A DNA stretch of 8,454 nucleotides from Anaerolineales bacterium (GCA_028687395.1 JAQUAE010000061.1:1-8454); one strand, 5' to 3'. Positions 1-6,646 are shown, counted from the stretch's first letter. The notes: generated by a model not told the origin, from the sequence alone. Numbers and translations: made by a program.

Positions 1-440
1 AGCGGCAGGTGGGTGTCCAGCAGGCCGATGCAGTTGGGTCCCAACAGGCGGATCTTGTATTTCCGGGCGATGTCGAGGCACTCCTCCTCCAGCGCGGCGC
101 CCGCCGCGCCTGTTTCCCGGAAACCGCCCGAGCCGATGATCGCCGCGTTCAGGCCGCGTCGGCCACAATCCCGCAGCGCTTGCGGCACGGCCAGCGCGGG
201 GATGAGCAGGATGGCCAGGTCGACCGGTTCAGGGACCTGCAGGATGCTGGTGTACACTGGGCGGCCGAGCAGCGTCCCCCCCTTGGGATTGACGAAGTGC
301 AACCCGCCCTGGTAGTTGCATTGCACCAGGTTGCGCGCCAGCACGTAGCCCAGCTTGTTAGGGTTGTTAGAAGCCCCCACCAGCAGGATACCGTGTGGGG
401 CGAAGAATGGAATGAGTGAGGGAACGGTTTCGAAGGTCAT
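1..440 (-). CDS. NDP-forming acyl-CoA synthetase (acetate-CoA ligase, ADP-forming type), N-terminal CoA-binding domain; 3' part outside window
   Basis: Reading the minus strand from the ATG at 440-438 gives 146 residues with no stop before the window edge. They match the start of the CoA-binding, Rossmann-like domain of ADP-forming acetyl/acyl-CoA synthetases and the related succinyl-CoA synthetase alpha family. Visible blocks are GILLVGASNNPNKLG (about residues 17-31), FVNPKGG (about 49-55), the EPVDLAILLIPA stretch, GSGGFRETG with acidic residues after it, and LLGPNCIGL near the window edge. Such enzymes convert acyl-CoA, ADP and phosphate to the acid, CoA and ATP in the cytosol, a common energy-conserving step in anaerobes. 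The phosphorylated histidine and the ATP-grasp part would lie outside the window. No clear Shine-Dalgarno precedes the ATG. The gene follows ecfT on the same strand after about 105 nt and has its own candidate promoter. A CoA-binding protein or acyltransferase fusion of the same superfamily remains possible because only the first domain is seen. Confidence 0.85.
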   Translation of the reverse strand, partial: MTFETVPSLIPFFAPHGILLVGASNNPNKLGYVLARNLVQCNYQGGLHFVNPKGGTLLGRPVYTSILQVPEPVDLAILLIPALAVPQALRDCGRRGLNAAIIGSGGFRETGAAGAALEEECLDIARKYKIRLLGPNCIGLLDTHLP

Positions 441-486
441 GGCGTTCGAGACACCCCAGATGTGAAAGGTTGGGTTGAGTGGGGTA

Positions 487-515
487 ATTATAAGCGCAAT
501 CCAGCGCGCTGTAGC
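487..515 (-). promoter_or_regulatory. Candidate sigma70-type promoter for the acyl-CoA synthetase gene
   Basis: On the minus strand a perfect TATAAT lies at 492-487. A weak -35 (GCTACA, 3 of 6 matches) lies at 515-510, 17 bp upstream. The predicted start near 480 leaves a leader of about 40 nt before the ATG at 440. A perfect 10-bp palindrome CAGCGCGCTG (502-511) fills part of the spacer and could bind a regulator. Prediction from sequence only. Confidence 0.5.
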
Positions 516-545
516 TTGGGGGTGAAGGGTGGAAGCAGAGCGAGC

Positions 546-1406
546 TCAGGATATCAGCGCGGGCGGCACCCAAAATTCGCCCAGGCCGATGAAGGTCAGT
601 AGCAGCGACGCCACGAAGAGCAGGATGGCCAAGGCGATCAGGATGCGGTCCCTGTGCCGGTAGTGCAACTGGTCGATCCAGGTGCGTGGGCCGACGCCGA
701 AGGCGCGCAGGTCCATGGCGTCGATGATGTCCTCGCTGCCGATGATGGCGTGAATCGTGACCGGGACGATCAGCGGCGCCATCTTGCGCACCTGGGCGAA
801 CAAACCCCCGCTCAGCTTCTCGAGCTCATAACCCCGAGCGCGCTGCGCGTCCAGGGTCAACTGGAAATCCCGGCCGTAAGTGGGGATAAAGCGCATAGTC
901 AGGTCCATGGCGTAAGCGATCTTGTCGGGAAATCCCAGGCCGCGAAAGGCGATGCCATAAGACGCCGGGTTGAGCGAGTAGGGGATCAGGATGGTCATGC
1001 TCGCCAGGCTGAAGACGCGCGCCATCTGGCTGAGGGCGAAGAAGCTGCGCTCCACGGTGACGTCGATCGCCGGGCGCCAGCCGAAGAGGGTGAACGGTGC
1101 TTCCAGGCGGCGAATCAGGTGTTCATTGGCGTACACTTCCATCCCGCCCCGCCCGGTCAGGAAGGTCAGGAAGGTGAAGAAAAAGACGAAGCCCCCGATG
1201 AATAACCAGGCGCGGCGCATTTCGCTCCAACGGATGCCAGAGGTGAAGACAACCAGCAGGGCGATCGCCAGGAAGAAGGACAGGAAGCGCAGGTCCCAGA
1301 AGAACAGCGTCGAGAAGATGAAGGAGGTGAAGAAGATCAGCCAGGCTCGCGGGTCGAACCACTGGATCAGGGAACGGCGTTTCTTGTAGCGCCAGGTGAC
1401 GAGCAT
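546..1406 (-). CDS. ecfT: EcfT, transmembrane coupling subunit of an ECF transporter (CbiQ/EcfT family)
   Basis: This 286-residue membrane protein couples ATP hydrolysis by the ECF ATPases to substrate uptake through the S component in the cytoplasmic membrane. Hydrophobic segments lie at about residues 22-37, 40-55, 66-84, 122-142 and 255-275. Between them is the long cytoplasmic region typical of EcfT, which carries the two coupling helices. The first coupling motif is a clear Ala-Arg-Gly (DAQRARGYE, A190-G192). The second is altered: AMDLRAFG (R234-G237) where an ARG or RGFG form is common. The stretch PYSLNPASYGIAFRGLGFP and the MRFIPT block (171-176) also fit the family. The ATG at 1406 is preceded by no strong ribosome-binding site. 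The 73-nt gap after the S-component gene contains a GC-rich inverted repeat. It is the last of four collinear ECF/DUF62 genes; no convincing terminator follows it. Confidence 0.9.
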   Translation of the reverse strand: MLVTWRYKKRRSLIQWFDPRAWLIFFTSFIFSTLFFWDLRFLSFFLAIALLVVFTSGIRWSEMRRAWLFIGGFVFFFTFLTFLTGRGGMEVYANEHLIRRLEAPFTLFGWRPAIDVTVERSFFALSQMARVFSLASMTILIPYSLNPASYGIAFRGLGFPDKIAYAMDLTMRFIPTYGRDFQLTLDAQRARGYELEKLSGGLFAQVRKMAPLIVPVTIHAIIGSEDIIDAMDLRAFGVGPRTWIDQLHYRHRDRILIALAILLFVASLLLTFIGLGEFWVPPALIS

Positions 1407-1421
1407 CTTAGCACCGGCTGG

Positions 1422-1467
1422 GGCGGGCAGCGCACACGTCAGGGCGCCTGGAGGCGCGCTGCCCGCC
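1422..1467 (-). repeat. Intercistronic GC-rich inverted repeat between the S-component and ecfT genes
   Basis: A perfect 12-bp inverted repeat has arms ggcgggcagcgc (1422-1433) and gcgctgcccgcc (1456-1467), separated by 22 nt. In the mRNA the loop can hold a second small hairpin, GCGCC-TCCA-GGCGC. It begins about 12 nt after the S-component stop and ends about 15 nt before the ecfT ATG. No T-run follows the downstream arm, so it is unlikely to be an intrinsic terminator. It may instead stabilise or attenuate the mRNA between the two cistrons. Confidence 0.65.
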
Positions 1468-1479
1468 TAACGGGAAAAG

Positions 1480-2418
1480 CTAGCGCCCGGCTTGCTGCCG
1501 GACAGCCGTGTAGGCAGCTACCAGGATGGGCACCAGGATGGCGGCGAAGATCAGGTTCGGCCCTGCAGAGGGCAAAAATTCACCCACGATGGCCACCCCG
1601 AAGGGGAAGCCGTTGATCCAGATGTCCGAGATGGCCGCGAAGCCCAGGCCGATCAGATTGCCCAGCATGCCCCAGGTGACCGCCGCGGCGATGTCGATAT
1701 TACTTCCGAAGACGACGCGCACGATCAGGACCAGCACAAAGCCGATGATCACGGACAGACCAGCCAGGAGGGAGATTTGCTGGTCGCCGAAGGCGTTTTC
1801 GGCTTCGTTGAAGTAGAGCATGTTAGGCGCGCTGCGATTGATGAAGTAGATGGCCGTGGCCAGCACAGCCAGCACAGCGCTGATGATCAACACGGTGTCC
1901 ATGCTCTTCTTCTTATCCTTGAACAGAAAGACCATGCCGGAGATCAGGCCGATCAAGCCGTTGCCCACGCTCCATTGTGGGGAGAGGCCGAAGCCGGTCA
2001 GGGCGTCGCCGAACATGTTGCCCACCGCGCCGGTGAAGAACCCCACTACCGGCCCGAAGGTGTAGCCGAAGAACATCGGGATGGCGATGGCTGGCCGCAG
2101 CGCCACCTGGCTGGCAGAGGGCACCACGAACACCGTGCCGTTGAACAGGTAGGAGAATACGGCGTACAGGGCAGCGCCGATGGCCATGTAGACCACCTCG
2201 CGCGTGCCCACCTCCCAGGCCTTGCTGTCCTTGGTCAGCCAGTAGACGACAAAGGCAATCAGCAAGCCGATGATGACGAAGACGAAGCGCAGGACGGGAT
2301 TCTCGCCGGTCTTGAGGCGCTCGATGTTGAGCAGGTTGCCGCCCACGTAAATCAAGAGCAGGAAGATGACCAGGGTGATCACCAGGGCCAGGACGATGTA
2401 ACTCAGTTTTCGGTCCAT
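1480..2418 (-). CDS. ECF transporter S component (substrate-binding membrane subunit), substrate unassigned
   Basis: A 312-residue, very hydrophobic protein with about eight to nine membrane segments, encoded between the ECF ATPase and EcfT genes. It is therefore the likely substrate-capturing S component. The core begins near residue 72 (TREVVYMAIGAALYAVFSYLF). It contains the S-component-like block RPAIAIPMFFGYTFGPVVG (108-126) followed by a small-residue-rich FFTGAVGNMFGDALTG stretch, and ends with a second Gly/Asn-rich half (GMLGNLIGLGFAAISDIW, 250-267). It is longer than the usual S component of about 180-220 residues. The extra length is an N-terminal pair of membrane segments (about 7-27 and 43-62) and a polar loop near 193-214. 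I do not recognise a substrate family (thiamine, biotin, cobalt, queuosine and so on) with confidence. A perfect AAGGAGG lies 6 nt before the ATG. The gene starts 33 nt after the ATPase stop. Confidence 0.8.
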   Translation of the reverse strand: MDRKLSYIVLALVITLVIFLLLIYVGGNLLNIERLKTGENPVLRFVFVIIGLLIAFVVYWLTKDSKAWEVGTREVVYMAIGAALYAVFSYLFNGTVFVVPSASQVALRPAIAIPMFFGYTFGPVVGFFTGAVGNMFGDALTGFGLSPQWSVGNGLIGLISGMVFLFKDKKKSMDTVLIISAVLAVLATAIYFINRSAPNMLYFNEAENAFGDQQISLLAGLSVIIGFVLVLIVRVVFGSNIDIAAAVTWGMLGNLIGLGFAAISDIWINGFPFGVAIVGEFLPSAGPNLIFAAILVPILVAAYTAVRQQAGR

Positions 2419-2424
2419 TTGATG

Positions 2425-2431
2425 CCTCCTT
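2425..2431 (-). promoter_or_regulatory. Strong Shine-Dalgarno of the S-component gene
   Basis: On the minus strand AAGGAGG is followed by six nucleotides (CATCAA) and the ATG at 2418. It is the only perfect ribosome-binding site among the minus-strand genes here. It supports the chosen start and suggests higher translation of the S component than of its partners. Confidence 0.8.
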
Positions 2432-2451
2432 GGAGAGAAAAAACGGATCCT

Positions 2452-4092
2452 TCAGGATTGAGAGACGTGCGCCAGCGCTTCGGCTCGCAAGAAACGGCCG
2501 GTGATGGCTAATTTCTCCAGGTTGGTTTGCAACAGGGAAGTGGGCACCAGGCGCGTGGTGGTCAGCAGGGAGAAATCGCGCATCACATCCTGCGGTTTGC
2601 CGTCGGCCACCACTCGGCCCTGGTCGACTAACAATACCCGGTTGGCGTAAATGACCGCCAGGTCGATGTCGTGGGTGATAAAGAGGATAGCTGCGAAGTT
2701 CGGCAGTTGCAGGATGGCGTCCATGAACTCCATGTAATTCTGGTAATCCTGCCCGGCCGTGGGTTCGTCCATCACCAATATTCTGGATCGCATCGCCAGA
2801 ATGGCGGCGATGCTCACCCGCTTCTGTTGCCCGAAAGAAAGCGCCAGCGGAGGGTCTTTCTCCTTGCCAGAGAGATTCACGATTTCGATGGCTTCCTTCA
2901 CCTCCTTCTCGATTTCCTGTGGCGTATGGCGCAGGTTGGTGGGCCCGAAGGCCAGCTCCTCGCCCACAGTGGGGGCGAAGAGCATGTGGCTGGGGCTCTG
3001 AAAGACGTAGCCGAGGGTCTTGGCCACTTCGGCCACGCTGATCTCACGCGTATCCCGGCCATCCACGAGCACCCGCCCGGAGCGAGGCTTGAGCAACCCG
3101 ATGGCGTGTTTCACCAGGGTGGTCTTGCCGGAACCGTTGGCTCCCAGGATGGCGATGATGTCGCCGCGTTCGATGTTGATGGTTACGTCGTGGATCACAT
3201 CTTCGCCGCCCTCGTAGTGGAAGAAGACGTGCTCGAATTGCACCAGCGCGGTTGCCTCGACCGTTCTCTCGTCGCCGGAGACGGAGGGCAAGAAACGGAG
3301 CGCAGCGGGGGGCGGGTCCTGGGCGGCTCGGGCTATCACGTCTGGAGCGGGAAGCTTGACCTCGTGGTAGTTGACTACATTCTTTAACCCCTCAACCAGT
3401 CCCAGGTAACGCACCTCCCCTTCCTGCATGAAGAGCACGCGATCGGGTTTGTACTTGAGCACGTCCTCGACGCGGTGTTCCACCATGATGACAGCCATGC
3501 CCTCGTCCACCAGGCGCCTCACCAGGTCGAGCGTCTCCTGGGCGCTGGCCGGGTCCAGGCTGGCAAGCGGTTCGTCGAGCAGCAGGATGCTGGGGCGCAT
3601 GGCCAACACTCCCGCCAGGGCGACTTTCTGCTTCTCGCCGCCGGAAAGGTGGAAAGTCTCGCGTTCACGCAGGCGGCTGATGCCCAGGTGGTCGAGCGCC
3701 TCGTCCACGCGTGGGATGATCTCCTCACGCGGCAGGCCGAGGTTTTCCAGCCCGAAAGCGACCTCGTTGCGCACGCGCGTGCCCAGGATCTGGCGCTCCG
3801 GGTCCTGCAAAACGGTGCCCACGATCTGAGAGATGCGCGCCAGCGGAAGCCCGCTGGAGTCCTCCTCATTCAATAGAATCTGCCCGCTTATTTCACCCTT
3901 GTAACTGCGCGGGATCAAGCCGTTGACGCAGCGAATCAGAGTAGTCTTGCCGCACCCGCTGGCGCCAGCCAGCAGCAGCAGCTCGCCCGGCATGACCTGC
4001 AGCGAGATATCCTTGATCGCCAGTTCCTGGCGGTTGCGGTAGCGGAAGTTGAGCTTGCGGATATCCACCGCGGGTATGGGCTTCACGCGCAT
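2452..4092 (-). CDS. Energy-coupling factor ATPase, two ABC domains fused in one chain (EcfA-EcfA' type)
   Basis: This 546-residue protein has two complete nucleotide-binding domains, so one chain can replace the usual EcfA/EcfA' pair that powers an ECF importer on the cytoplasmic side. The N-domain has Walker A GASGCGKTT (43-51), Q-loop LQDPERQ (95-101), signature LSGGE (149-153), Walker B ILLLDEP (169-175), D-loop SLD and H-loop His206. The C-domain has Walker A GANGSGKTT (317-325), Q-loop FQSPSH (Q365), signature LSFGQ (418-422), Walker B ILVMDEP (438-444) and H-loop His474. A linker of about 40 residues (near 243-283, proline-rich) joins them, and a tail of about 45 residues follows the second domain. 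Both ATP sites look intact. The ATG is only 3 nt after the stop of the DUF62 gene, which implies translational coupling. YkoD-like double ATPases have the same architecture, but that does not fix the substrate. Confidence 0.93.
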   Translation of the reverse strand: MRVKPIPAVDIRKLNFRYRNRQELAIKDISLQVMPGELLLLAGASGCGKTTLIRCVNGLIPRSYKGEISGQILLNEEDSSGLPLARISQIVGTVLQDPERQILGTRVRNEVAFGLENLGLPREEIIPRVDEALDHLGISRLRERETFHLSGGEKQKVALAGVLAMRPSILLLDEPLASLDPASAQETLDLVRRLVDEGMAVIMVEHRVEDVLKYKPDRVLFMQEGEVRYLGLVEGLKNVVNYHEVKLPAPDVIARAAQDPPPAALRFLPSVSGDERTVEATALVQFEHVFFHYEGGEDVIHDVTINIERGDIIAILGANGSGKTTLVKHAIGLLKPRSGRVLVDGRDTREISVAEVAKTLGYVFQSPSHMLFAPTVGEELAFGPTNLRHTPQEIEKEVKEAIEIVNLSGKEKDPPLALSFGQQKRVSIAAILAMRSRILVMDEPTAGQDYQNYMEFMDAILQLPNFAAILFITHDIDLAVIYANRVLLVDQGRVVADGKPQDVMRDFSLLTTTRLVPTSLLQTNLEKLAITGRFLRAEALAHVSQS

Positions 4093-4095
4093 CCT

Positions 4096-4884
4096 CTAGT
4101 AATCGACTTCTACGATTTCACCTGGCTTGACGTTCAGGCGTTGCGCCGCGCTGCCAGCGACCACCGCCAGGATCAGGTCTTCGCTGCTGCCATACAAGGC
4201 AACCAGCTCTCCCGGCGGGCGCTCGCCGAAGGTTCCCACTATTCCGTGAATCTTAACCCCCGCGATGCGAATAGTTGCGTCGGGGTGTTCGCCCAGGTGC
4301 TCACGGCGGATGCTGCAAGTCAGGTTGCCGAAGTGATCGACGTGCAGTACCTCACCCCGCCACCCGCTGGGGGTTCGCTGCGGCTCGGGGAGGGGCAACA
4401 GGATGAGGTCACCGATGGCCTCGCCGAGCGCTTCCAGCGGCGCGCCGGCTGCCAGGTGGGCGGCTGCGGGAGCGAAGATATCCCGCCCGTGAAAAACGGC
4501 GCTGACGCGGGGGAGCCAGTACTCAGGGCGTGTCAGGTGAACCGCCTGTACGGGCCAGCCCTGGCTGGCGGCGCGCTTTAGAACGCGGGTAAAGACGCCG
4601 TTGTCCGGTCCGACGAAGTACTGCTGGCCGAGGCGAAGGGCGATAGCCCGCCGCTCCGTCCCCACGCCCGGATCAACCACCACCACGTGGATCGTGCCAT
4701 CCGGGAAGTACGGCGCGGCGCGGGCAACCACCAGCGCGGCTTCGTGCACGTTCTGGGGGTTGATCAGGTGACTCAGGTCGGCAATCTGGACGTGGGGGGC
4801 GATGCTCCAAATCACGCCCTTCATAGCGCCGACGTTCCCGTCCTTCAGTCCAAAATCGGTTGTGAGGCTGATGATAGCAGGCAT
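4096..4884 (-). CDS. SAM hydroxide adenosyltransferase (DUF62 / S-adenosyl-L-methionine hydrolase family)
   Basis: This 262-residue cytosolic protein matches the DUF62 family, relatives of fluorinase and chlorinase that use water to split S-adenosylmethionine into adenosine and L-methionine. Family blocks seen are ISLTTDFGLKDGNVGAMKG (5-23), VVVVDPGVGTERR (67-79), FVGPDNGVF (90-98) and FHGRDIFAPAAAHLA (131-145). The Asp-Arg-His triad described for the archaeal enzymes corresponds to D71, R78 and H132; the 7-residue D-R spacing matches. The C-terminal half (about 168-262) is the beta-barrel-like domain with the usual DHFGNL block. The gene opens the ECF transporter operon: its stop is 3 nt before the ATPase ATG, so it probably works with the imported compound or with SAM/methionine/adenosine balance. 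No Shine-Dalgarno is visible before the ATG; the predicted leader is only about 13 nt. Halogenase activity is unlikely without the halide-pocket insertions, but I cannot exclude it from sequence reading alone. Confidence 0.92.
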   Translation of the reverse strand: MPAIISLTTDFGLKDGNVGAMKGVIWSIAPHVQIADLSHLINPQNVHEAALVVARAAPYFPDGTIHVVVVDPGVGTERRAIALRLGQQYFVGPDNGVFTRVLKRAASQGWPVQAVHLTRPEYWLPRVSAVFHGRDIFAPAAAHLAAGAPLEALGEAIGDLILLPLPEPQRTPSGWRGEVLHVDHFGNLTCSIRREHLGEHPDATIRIAGVKIHGIVGTFGERPPGELVALYGSSEDLILAVVAGSAAQRLNVKPGEIVEVDY

Positions 4885-4903
4885 GAGCGGTCGTCAATGG
4901 GGA

Positions 4904-4932
4904 ATGATATCACGGCGCCCGGGCGGGCGCAA
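4904..4932 (-). promoter_or_regulatory. Candidate promoter of the DUF62-ECF transporter operon
   Basis: On the minus strand TTGCGC (4932-4927) is followed by a 17-bp spacer and TATCAT (4909-4904). The TGA just before TATCAT makes it an extended -10 (TGnTATCAT). The start is expected near 4897, about 13 nt before the ATG at 4884. It lies in the 92-nt gap after the methyltransferase gene, so the cassette can be transcribed on its own. Nearly the same promoter form precedes the methyltransferase gene. Confidence 0.6.
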
Positions 4933-4976
4933 CGACTGCTGGGCTGAATCTTCCACAAGGGGCGCGCTTGCGGTGA

Positions 4977-6476
4977 TCAGCCCGTCGGCGAGAGCGACAT
5001 GGCCAGGTTCCAGCGCGGCGAGAGGTTGCGCACCCGTCCAGGCAGCAGACGGCCGCGACCCAGAAATCGCCCTCGCTCGTCCTCCAGCAGCAGGACGGCG
5101 CGCCGCGGGTACGGCGGGTCGAAGCCGTGCAGGTCGTGCCCGGACAGGATGAGATGGGCTTGTTCGGGGGTGAGCCTCACCCTGCGCGCCGTGAACCGGA
5201 TCTCGAAGCGGCTGATGAAGGCGTGCGCTGGCAGGAAGCCATCCGGAGTGTGTTCCCCAACCTCCAGGCCCGGGTTCAGGACGGCCAGACCAGCCAGATG
5301 GTGAAAATAAGCCTGCGGCGCAGCAAACACGCTCTCGCCGCGCCTGCACAAAACCAGGTTGCGACCCTGGAGAAGATCCTCCAGGTCCACGCCAAACTCT
5401 TGATGCAGTTCACGCGCCAGGCTGGCAACCTCCCCGTCCTCCATGGGCGCATACCCCTCCGAGCGCCAGGTGGGTTGGGATGGTGCCTGGGCTGGCGGCG
5501 GGGCGGCGTCCAGCTTGCGCAGCAGGGCGGCAAAGAAACCGGCAGTATCATACAGGTGCGGCCACAGGCGCACCGCGTTGACCAGGGAGGGGTGATAGCG
5601 CGCCGCCCCTGCGCTGAGCAGTCCAGGGGCGGGCGTGGGCAGTCTGGGCGCAACAGACACAACCTCCACCCGACCGGGGTACTTTTTGAGCAGCATATCC
5701 ACCACGGCTTCGTCCTCTTCCGGCGCCAGGGTGCAGGTGGCGTAGACCAGTTGCCCGCCAGGTTTGAGCGCCTGAAATGCGCTCCCGATCAGGGCAGCTT
5801 GAGCCTGTTGGAAGAGCAGGCGGCGCTGAGGGGTGAGGGTAGCTCGGCTACGGGCGTCTTCCCCGCGCAGATCCTCCCCGCTGCAAGGCGCGTCTAGCAG
5901 CACCAGGTCGAACAGCTCAGGGTAGGCTTGCCCGAACATCTCACCGGGGTAGCGGGTGAGGATGGTGGAAGCCGTCCCCCAGCGCCTCAGGTTGGTGCGC
6001 AAGGCCGGGATGCGCTTGTGGTGCAGGTCGTTGGCGAGGAGCACCCCACGATCATTTAGACGGCAGGCCAGGTGGGTGGTCTTGCCACCGGGCGAGGCGG
6101 CCATGTCCAGGACCAGCGGCTGAGCGCCTTTCTGGAGGTCGAACAGCTCCACCGGCAGCATGGAGGCTGCCTCCATGAGGTAGTAAAACCCCTGGCGGTG
6201 TTCCAGCGTCCGGCTGGGTTCCACCTGCCATTCCCTGATCTTCCAGCCGGTGCTGCAATAGGGCACGGGTTCGACCAGCCAGCCGTATTCGGCTGCCCAG
6301 CCCTGCAGGGCGGAGTTGGGTGCACACTTGAGCGTGTTGGCGCGCAGCGCAGGGGCCAGGGGGCGTTGAATGGCCTGGCTCAGGCTTTCCAGGGCAGGTG
6401 CATCTAACAGCCTCATGTAGCGCTCCAGGAGGCCCACGGCGTCCGGGGGATGAGCGCGCTTCTGGCTGGATTTCAT
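4977..6476 (-). CDS. RsmF-like RNA cytosine-C5 methyltransferase (NOL1/NOP2/Sun family) with C-terminal PUA-like domain
   Basis: The 499-residue protein is a SAM-dependent RNA m5C methyltransferase, probably acting on rRNA. Residues 1-120 form the N-terminal RNA-binding part (RANTLK, QGFYYLMEAASMLP). The Rossmann domain has motif I DMAASPGGKTTH (124-135), motif IV DAPCSGE (195-201, C198) and motif VI YATCTLAPEEDE with the TC catalytic cysteine C248; both family cysteines are present. The tail (about 330-499) resembles the RsmF/YebU C-terminal domains, including GRNLVLC and the GRLLPGRVRNLSPRWN end. A TTG at 6485 would add three residues, but it sits on the predicted -10 box, so I chose the ATG at 6476. 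It is divergent from the sigma gene. It shares SAM as a substrate with the DUF62 enzyme downstream, but the 92-nt gap with a promoter suggests separate control. The exact RNA target (C1407-like or another) cannot be told. Confidence 0.9.
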   Translation of the reverse strand: MKSSQKRAHPPDAVGLLERYMRLLDAPALESLSQAIQRPLAPALRANTLKCAPNSALQGWAAEYGWLVEPVPYCSTGWKIREWQVEPSRTLEHRQGFYYLMEAASMLPVELFDLQKGAQPLVLDMAASPGGKTTHLACRLNDRGVLLANDLHHKRIPALRTNLRRWGTASTILTRYPGEMFGQAYPELFDLVLLDAPCSGEDLRGEDARSRATLTPQRRLLFQQAQAALIGSAFQALKPGGQLVYATCTLAPEEDEAVVDMLLKKYPGRVEVVSVAPRLPTPAPGLLSAGAARYHPSLVNAVRLWPHLYDTAGFFAALLRKLDAAPPPAQAPSQPTWRSEGYAPMEDGEVASLARELHQEFGVDLEDLLQGRNLVLCRRGESVFAAPQAYFHHLAGLAVLNPGLEVGEHTPDGFLPAHAFISRFEIRFTARRVRLTPEQAHLILSGHDLHGFDPPYPRRAVLLLEDERGRFLGRGRLLPGRVRNLSPRWNLAMSLSPTG

Positions 6477-6484
6477 CGAGGACA

Positions 6485-6513
6485 ATGATAACTGGAAGGC
6501 GGCGCTTGTGCAA
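6485..6513 (-). promoter_or_regulatory. Candidate promoter of the methyltransferase gene, predicting a leaderless mRNA
   Basis: On the minus strand TTGCAC (6513-6508), a 17-bp spacer and TATCAT (6490-6485) form a good housekeeping-type promoter. Only eight nucleotides separate the -10 box from the ATG at 6476, so transcription would begin at or within about two bases of the start codon. This fits the absence of any Shine-Dalgarno. Confidence 0.55.
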
Positions 6514-6617
6514 TCTCAGCGGGGTGGGCAGCGGCTGGCGTAGCCGGATGACAACCCCGCCTGGGGGAAGGAAATGGCGACCCCCGTGATTGCGACGGGC
6601 ATGCGATGAAGGCGGCG

Positions 6618-6646
6618 GTGACGATCAAAAAGCGATATGATAAAAT
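6618..6646 (+). promoter_or_regulatory. Candidate housekeeping promoter upstream of the sigma gene
   Basis: GTGACG (6618-6623, 4 of 6 matches to TTGACA), a 17-bp spacer and TAAAAT (6641-6646, 5 of 6) lie upstream of the sigma factor gene. An overlapping TATGAT at 6636-6641 lacks a good -35. Transcription would start near 6653 and run through the second, ECF-like promoter. This could provide basal expression of the sigma/anti-sigma pair. Confidence 0.45.

Noticed and set aside
441..545. Terminator between ecfT and the acyl-CoA synthetase gene
   Set aside because: No GC-rich stem followed by a T-run is visible on the minus strand; the only palindrome is CAGCGCGCTG inside the next promoter. Read-through is possible.
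2438..2458. Minus-strand mini-hairpin ATCC-TGAA-GGAT followed by six Ts after the ATPase gene, like a terminator
   Set aside because: The stem is only 4 bp and the run of Ts sits right before the strong ribosome-binding site of the S gene. Termination here would split an evident operon.
1492..2511. Long plus-strand open frame opposite the S-component and ATPase genes
   Set aside because: It is the antisense of well-supported membrane-protein and ATPase genes, and its translation is rich in His, Asp, Gln and Gly with no domain-like pattern.
2827..2841. Signature LSFGQ in the second ABC domain, suspected as a degenerate ATPase site
   Set aside because: LSFGQ-type signatures are common in ECF/CbiO ATPases, and Walker A, Walker B and the H-loop of this domain are intact.
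4885..4976. Possible SAM riboswitch or other leader RNA before the SAM-hydrolase operon
   Set aside because: The predicted promoter leaves a leader of only about 13 nt, and I see no SAM-riboswitch-like helices in the 92-nt gap.
6392..6410. A third CATCTAA on the plus strand (ggtgcatctaacag), resembling the ECF -10 element
   Set aside because: It lies inside the methyltransferase gene, encodes the conserved-looking LLDAPAL region, and has no GTAACTT-like -35 block 15-17 nt upstream. Most likely chance.
6532..6546. Small inverted repeat CGGCT-N5-AGCCG in the divergent gap between the methyltransferase and sigma genes
   Set aside because: A 5-bp GC stem is expected by chance at this GC content, and it does not overlap either predicted promoter.
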